Source: Deltaproteobacteria bacterium (GTDB taxonomy: Bacteria > Bdellovibrionota_C > UBA2361 > J135). Taken from it: 36,642 nt of DNA. The stretch covers positions 1-36,642 of the forward strand of contig JACKAH010000013.1 in the NCBI GenBank assembly GCA_020635175.1, read 5' to 3'. Shown piece after piece: positions 31,980 through 36,642 of the stretch (the stretch's first letter is position 1; each line of letters opens with the position of its first letter). Below the pieces are notes generated by a model. The model saw only the letters and a program-made list of their open reading frames with translations. It did no database searches and was not told the origin of the DNA. The translations under genes and the position numbers were made by a program.

Positions 31980-34549
31980 ACTTTGAGCATTCAGAATTTC
32001 TGTATCTTTTTATCCTTACAAGCGCTCTAGGCTTAATTTTAATTAGCCTTGCCATCCTACGAAGAAGATCTCTTCCAAAACGAACTGGGGTAACTTCATT
32101 AATTCTGCGAGTCCTGTGCTTGCTTTCATTAATCGCTGGCTTGCTAGGCCCATACCTTGAGGAGATTTCACAGAAAGCAAGTGCTACGCTACTGCTTGAT
32201 ATTTCAGAAAGCATGAATGAAGAAACAGCTAGCCTTTTACTTGCTCAAGTAAAAAATTATCAAGCTGCTGGCATCGAAACAAAGATTCTTCCCTTTAGTG
32301 AGAGCACCGCGCCACTTTCCAGCCTTGTGCCTAATCCAGATTTTAAAAAGATCAGAACTGCTTGGTCGAAGTTAAATATCGGCCAAACAAACCTGGAAGG
32401 CTCACTTGATAGTATCAATCAAACAAACCTAATCCTAATTAGCGACGGCTTTGAAACAAAAGGAGATAGTAATCTTGTGATTACTTCCCTTAAAGAGAAA
32501 GCGGTTAAGGTTTATCCTCTTACGCCAGAATCTAACACAGCACAGGAGGGAAGTTTATCAATCTCAAAACTATATGCACCACTTATAGCGCCTGCGGAAA
32601 AGAGTGTTGATATAAGAACAACTATCGAGAATAAAACCACAGCAGATCAGAGTGGAATGCTAGAGGTTATGCATGGAGACAAACTTCTCTATAAGAAAAT
32701 TGTTAACATTCCAGCAAACAGCGAAAAACTTATCATAACACAAAGCAACCCTTCTGAAGATGGAATCGCAGAAGTTGAAGCAAAGTTTACGCCTGTTGAT
32801 CCGAAACTGAGTTCAACCTCCCTTACAACTTATATCTCAGGAGCTGAACGAGATAAAATTTTACTTATAAGCGGCAACGACTCTGACCAACGCTTGTTAA
32901 AACAGCTCTTAGCAGGGCAGAAATATAAGCTTGAAACCCTTAGCAATCCCTCAAGCTCATCGATTATTAAAAACTTAAATGACTACGCAATTGTCATTTT
33001 AAATAATACAGCTAAATCTCAACTGCCAACCTCACTACCAAAGCGTGTAAACGAATATGTCAAACAAGGTGGCAGTTTTATCATGATAGGTGGGAACAGA
33101 AGTTTTGGATTAGGGGATTATAAAGACACGCCTATCGAAGAAGCTCTACCTGTTGAAATGGTTCCACCACAGACAACCAAAAAGAGGCTGAACGTTGCTG
33201 TAAGTCTCGTGATGGACAAGTCACGCAGCATGGCCAATAACGATAAGATTATCTATGCCAAAGAGGCGGCTGCAGCGGTAATTAATAGTCTTAAGAATGA
33301 AGATTATATACAGGTAATCGGGTTTGATTCCTCTCCTTTCATAGTAGTAAAGATGGAGCAGCTCGCAACGAATCGAAGCTCTGCACTAGAGCGTGTTACG
33401 AGACTTTTTCCCGCTGGTAGAACCAATCTATTACCAGCGCTTCATGAAGCCCGTAGAAGCTTTGCTAAAGTTAATGCTGGCAGAAAACATTTAATTGTAC
33501 TTACAGATGGCAAGATCCCAACTGCCGGTGCATATTATAGTGAGCTTATAGCTCAACTCAGATCCGGCGGTGTTACCGTTTCAACAGTAATGCTAGGAAG
33601 CGAAACTGATACTCAAGAGTTACGCGACATGGCAACTCAGGGTGGCGGTGCATTTTATCAAACAACAGACGCACGTTCTCTACCTAAGATCTTCTTAGAC
33701 GACATCAAAGTAAGCACTGGAGAAAGAACACTAAAAGAGCAGAGCGAATATACAGTGAGACGGGGGCCAGATGGGATTCTCTCAACTTCAATCACAGCAT
33801 TTCCTCCGCTGCGCGGCTATGTACAAGCCAAGAGGAAACCTAAATCAGATCTTGAACTGGTTGTATACAATAACGATAAAGCAGAACCGCTCTTAGTTTC
33901 ATGGAGCTATGGTAAAGGTAAATCTATTGCATTTACATCTGATGCAAATGGAAGGTGGTCTTCGTATTGGGCTAGCTGGCCAAAGTTTACAAATTTTTGG
34001 GTCGATATCATTGATAGCTTAGTTCCTCAGAACAAAGAACAAACTGAGAACATAAATTTTGATCTCAAGCGAACTGTTGAGAAGGGAAATCTAAAATTAG
34101 ATCTAGCAGTATATAATGAGAATGTTAGTGGTGCCATCTCAGCGGAGCTAAGAAAGCCAGATGGTTCAGTAATTTCAGTTAACTTTGAGCAGGTAGCAAA
34201 GGGTCGATATAAAGCAAGTATCGCAGATGCTATCGCGGGGCGCTACGACCTAGAGGCAAAGATCGGCAATTCAAAACTCAACCCTGTGGCTTTCCATTTA
34301 TCTGGTGATCTTTTTGGCGAAAAGAAAGGGCAGGGATACAATATTCCTCAGCTAGAAAAACTTGCCTCTGAAACTGGGGGCATGCTAAATCCACCTGCGG
34401 CAGAGCTTCTCAAAGAAGCAAACCGTTCAATTACGAAGACAGATTTAAGCTCCATCTTCTACATTCTGGCAACGATTCTATTTCTATTAGAGATACTTAA
34501 GCGAGAGCTAGGGTTGCGTCTCTATAAGCGAGCAGCCATACCTTCTTAG
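31976..34549 (+). CDS. Large VWA protein with GATase-like domain
   Basis: An 857-aa membrane protein starting at GTG 31976, with AAGGAG upstream. Two N-terminal helices (about 9-28, 37-58) precede a first VWA-like segment (LLLDISESM). A class-I amidotransferase-like domain (about 300-395; YVKQGGSFIMIGGNRSFGLG) appears to lack a catalytic Cys. A second VWA domain (about 405-580; VSLVMDKSRSMANNDKIIYA) has an intact DxSxS site. A following beta region (SWSYGKGKSIAFTSDANGRW) and a C-terminal helix (about 825-845) complete it. The order matches the large partner gene of MoxR/DUF58/BatA clusters. It is likely a periplasm-facing binding platform. Confidence 0.9.
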   Translation: MNFEHSEFLYLFILTSALGLILISLAILRRRSLPKRTGVTSLILRVLCLLSLIAGLLGPYLEEISQKASATLLLDISESMNEETASLLLAQVKNYQAAGIETKILPFSESTAPLSSLVPNPDFKKIRTAWSKLNIGQTNLEGSLDSINQTNLILISDGFETKGDSNLVITSLKEKAVKVYPLTPESNTAQEGSLSISKLYAPLIAPAEKSVDIRTTIENKTTADQSGMLEVMHGDKLLYKKIVNIPANSEKLIITQSNPSEDGIAEVEAKFTPVDPKLSSTSLTTYISGAERDKILLISGNDSDQRLLKQLLAGQKYKLETLSNPSSSSIIKNLNDYAIVILNNTAKSQLPTSLPKRVNEYVKQGGSFIMIGGNRSFGLGDYKDTPIEEALPVEMVPPQTTKKRLNVAVSLVMDKSRSMANNDKIIYAKEAAAAVINSLKNEDYIQVIGFDSSPFIVVKMEQLATNRSSALERVTRLFPAGRTNLLPALHEARRSFAKVNAGRKHLIVLTDGKIPTAGAYYSELIAQLRSGGVTVSTVMLGSETDTQELRDMATQGGGAFYQTTDARSLPKIFLDDIKVSTGERTLKEQSEYTVRRGPDGILSTSITAFPPLRGYVQAKRKPKSDLELVVYNNDKAEPLLVSWSYGKGKSIAFTSDANGRWSSYWASWPKFTNFWVDIIDSLVPQNKEQTENINFDLKRTVEKGNLKLDLAVYNENVSGAISAELRKPDGSVISVNFEQVAKGRYKASIADAIAGRYDLEAKIGNSKLNPVAFHLSGDLFGEKKGQGYNIPQLEKLASETGGMLNPPAAELLKEANRSITKTDLSSIFYILATILFLLEILKRELGLRLYKRAAIPS

Positions 34550-34594
34550 AACGTTTCTTTGACTTTCTAATCTTCTAAAATTACTCTTACTTTT

Positions 34595-35959
34595 ATGAGC
34601 AGTAAGCTGGTCCACAATCTTAACCTATTCAATAAGCTTAGATCTGAGCATCCAGTCTTTATCTACAAGGGCTATCAAGCAAAGACTAATCAAGGCTTTC
34701 TTTCCGTTGAATATAAATATCAGATACCTGAACTAGTAGAGTTTTCTTCTCCCCTTAAAATAGAGATATCAAATGAGATTGACGACACAGAACGCTTACT
34801 TACCGAAATAAACCCAATACTTTTCTGTATCGGCTTAGCTGACTTGATTAGTTATTGGAAAGTAACCTGCTCTCCGACGATTAAGATTGAAACAGATAGT
34901 ATAAATTCAAGACAAGTTTCTTTTTGGAAAGAGCTTTTCTTTCAAGGGCTCTCAGAGTTTAGATATGTAAATGGGATCGAAGCTACAAAAGATGAGTTTG
35001 TAGATTTCGAACTTGGACAGGGGCATACAAGTCTTCCCGCAAAAAAATTAGAGGGAAACCTAATTCCAATTGGTGGTGGCAAAGACTCACTAACAACTCT
35101 CTCCCTTTTAAGCCAAGATAGCACCCTTTCTAATGCATGCTTTATACTAAATCCACGTAAGGCCTGCGTTGAGAGTGTAAAACTTTTTGGTTATGAAGAT
35201 AGAGCTATCTCTGCATATCGTACAATCGATTCAAAACTTATTGAGTTAAATACTCAAGGCTACCTAAACGGCCATACTCCATTTTCTGCTCTACTCGGTT
35301 TTATTTCATGCTTAGCAGCATATCTAAATGACAAAAGATATATAGTGCTATCAAACGAATCGAGCGCCGAGGAGGAAAACTCAGCTGGTGTAAATCATCA
35401 ATACTCTAAGTCATGCTCATACGAAAACCTCTTCAAGGAATATTTAAGCACATTTCTCTCCAGTGAGCTTGAGTACTTCAGCCTGCTAAGACCACTTAAT
35501 GAACTTCAGATTGTGAAGCATTTTGTTAAAAACAGAGAGGCTATAAGTATTTTTCAGAGCTGTAACGTCGGAAGCAAAACAGATTCATGGTGTACAAATT
35601 GCCCTAAATGCTTGTTTGTTTACATCATGCTCGGACCATTTATAGAAAAAACTGAGCTTCTAAAACTTTTTAAACGAGATCTACTCGATGATTCATCACT
35701 AACCGAAATCTTTGATGGGTTGTGTGGACTTACAGAAGTAAAGCCGCTTGAGTGTGTCGGAACAAGAGCTGAGATTCAGTCAGCACTGAAGCATACTATT
35801 GAGAACACGAGCACTCTACCCGTTTTATTAAGGCGCTTTAAAGATTCTCCGCTTTTTGCTCAGGCGCCAGATATTAGCTTAATACTTAAGGAGAAAGGCT
35901 CAAGCGAATTAGTTCCTGAGCACTTTAAAGCTATCTTAGCGAAAGAGGGTCTTTTGTGA
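34595..35959 (+). CDS. murL: UDP-MurNAc-L-Ala-L-Glu epimerase MurL
   Basis: A 454-aa protein matching MurL, which converts the L-Glu residue of UDP-MurNAc-L-Ala-L-Glu to D-Glu. Family features in order: FIYKGY near the N-terminus, an ATP-pyrophosphatase-like loop IPIGGGKDSLTT (158-168), GHTPFSALLGFISCLAAYL (226-244), VLSNESSAEEENS (251-263), VNHQYSKSCSYENLFKEYLS (266-285), YFSLLRPLNELQI, SCNVGSKTDSWCTNCPKCLF (322-341) and KPLECVGTRAE (383-393). The length agrees with known MurL proteins. It overlaps the next gene, a MurD-type ligase, by four bases (GTGA), the pairing expected for this pathway. It follows the VWA gene by 45 bases. Confidence 0.92.
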   Translation: MSSKLVHNLNLFNKLRSEHPVFIYKGYQAKTNQGFLSVEYKYQIPELVEFSSPLKIEISNEIDDTERLLTEINPILFCIGLADLISYWKVTCSPTIKIETDSINSRQVSFWKELFFQGLSEFRYVNGIEATKDEFVDFELGQGHTSLPAKKLEGNLIPIGGGKDSLTTLSLLSQDSTLSNACFILNPRKACVESVKLFGYEDRAISAYRTIDSKLIELNTQGYLNGHTPFSALLGFISCLAAYLNDKRYIVLSNESSAEEENSAGVNHQYSKSCSYENLFKEYLSTFLSSELEYFSLLRPLNELQIVKHFVKNREAISIFQSCNVGSKTDSWCTNCPKCLFVYIMLGPFIEKTELLKLFKRDLLDDSSLTEIFDGLCGLTEVKPLECVGTRAEIQSALKHTIENTSTLPVLLRRFKDSPLFAQAPDISLILKEKGSSELVPEHFKAILAKEGLL

Positions 35960-36642
35960 TTTCAGAACTGCTTGATTTTTTAACTACTAAGAAGATCATA
36001 ATAGTTGGCTATGGTGCTGAAGGAAGATCAACCCTTAAGTTTTTAGAACAACATAAAGTACAATCTAAAATTACTGTTGCAGACAAAAACATAATCGAAG
36101 AATTAAAAAACGTAGAGATAATCTCTGGCGCTGACTATCTTAATAATCTTGATTCCTACGACTTAATCATCAAATCACCAGGTGTCGTATTCTCAAATGA
36201 ACTTATTAAGAAGCATAGCCCTAAATTAACAAGTCAAGTTGATCTTTTTTTGCGCTTTGCTCCTGGCTTAAAAATAGGCATCACCGGCACAAAGGGTAAA
36301 AGCACTACCTCGACTCTTTTATATGAGATGCTAAAAGCTGATGGCAAAAAAACGATGTTAATAGGGAATATCGGAACTCCCTGCTTTGATATGTTTTCAG
36401 AAACAACGCCTGAGCATCTAGTCGTCATGGAACTAAGTTCACATCAAACACAAACACTAAAGCACTCACCAGATATTGCAGTTCTTCTTAACGTGTTTCC
36501 AGAGCATTTGGACTACTACGAGAGTTTTGAAGATTACGAACGAGCCAAGCGTAATATCTTTGCTTATATTAAAGACAAAAATAACATCTTTGATTTCTCG
36601 CTGACTTCAAATGAACCTAATCAGACCAACCCATCGTTACAG
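35956..36642 (+). CDS. murD: MurD-type ligase, likely MurD2 (partial)
   Basis: A GTG at 35956 opens a frame that runs 229 codons to the window edge without a stop; roughly half the enzyme is visible. The N-terminal Rossmann-like part (KKIIIVGYGAEGRSTLKFLE) is followed by the Mur ligase P-loop (GITGTKGKSTT, 108-118), IGNIGTPCFD, ELSSHQTQTL (159-168) and LLNVFPEHLDYYESFEDYER (177-196). ELSSHQ and FPEHLDYY look like the MurD2 branch, which adds L-Glu to UDP-MurNAc-L-Ala, rather than classic MurD, which adds D-Glu. The direct overlap with murL supports this. The C-terminal domain that recognises the amino acid lies outside the window. Confidence 0.88.
   Translation, partial: MISELLDFLTTKKIIIVGYGAEGRSTLKFLEQHKVQSKITVADKNIIEELKNVEIISGADYLNNLDSYDLIIKSPGVVFSNELIKKHSPKLTSQVDLFLRFAPGLKIGITGTKGKSTTSTLLYEMLKADGKKTMLIGNIGTPCFDMFSETTPEHLVVMELSSHQTQTLKHSPDIAVLLNVFPEHLDYYESFEDYERAKRNIFAYIKDKNNIFDFSLTSNEPNQTNPSLQ

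Overview
The window comes from a bacterium with a two-membrane envelope. Its background DNA is AT-leaning. It encodes a predicted outer-membrane beta-barrel, several Sec-type signal peptides, a periplasmic LysM/M23 peptidase, MltG and peptidoglycan-precursor enzymes. I cannot name the phylum from sequence alone; the mix (FecR/CHASE2 signalling, MoxR-Bat cluster, MurL, FG-GAP surface proteins, dispersed palindromic repeats) would suit a deltaproteobacteria-like or other little-studied Gram-negative lineage.

Layout. Positions 1-3240 are accessory: two AT-rich genes of unknown function (720-1850, 2309-3241) alternate with two clearly GC-rich minus-strand genes, one cut by the left edge (1-319) and one of 53 codons (1894-2055). 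Positions 3238-7900 hold PhnA/YjdM, a CBS-domain protein, a SulP anion transporter, a small secreted protein and a protein that looks like a two-component fusion but lacks both phospho-acceptor residues. Positions 8130-13728 form a minus-strand signalling pair: a FecR-TPR-beta-barrel protein and a CHASE2 adenylate cyclase. Positions 13979-18300 are mixed: an HPPD-like VOC protein, a Cys-rich unknown, a 59-aa protein overlapping a nucleotidyltransferase, a third GC-rich islet with a DMT transporter, and an IS5-like insertion sequence with 31-bp perfect terminal repeats and a 4-bp target duplication. Positions 18350-22990 carry two large secreted proteins among short palindromic repeats, some sharing the outer bases of the IS ends.

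From 23006 to the right edge the region is core envelope biology. Leftward are pncC and a LysM/M23 endopeptidase. Rightward is one dense gene series, ruvX-mltG-KEQ-rich membrane protein-moxR-DUF58-BatA-like-VWA/GATase-like-murL-murD, with gaps from a few bases to 45 bp and three 4-base stop/start overlaps. The last two genes match the MurL/MurD2 route, in which L-Glu is ligated to UDP-MurNAc-L-Ala and then epimerised, so D-Glu can be supplied without glutamate racemase. Its placement behind MltG and a MoxR-VWA cluster points to one envelope-building unit.

The least explained parts are the GC-rich islets, the repeat families, the FecR/CHASE2 pair, the 59-aa/nucleotidyltransferase pair and the structured gap at 371-558.
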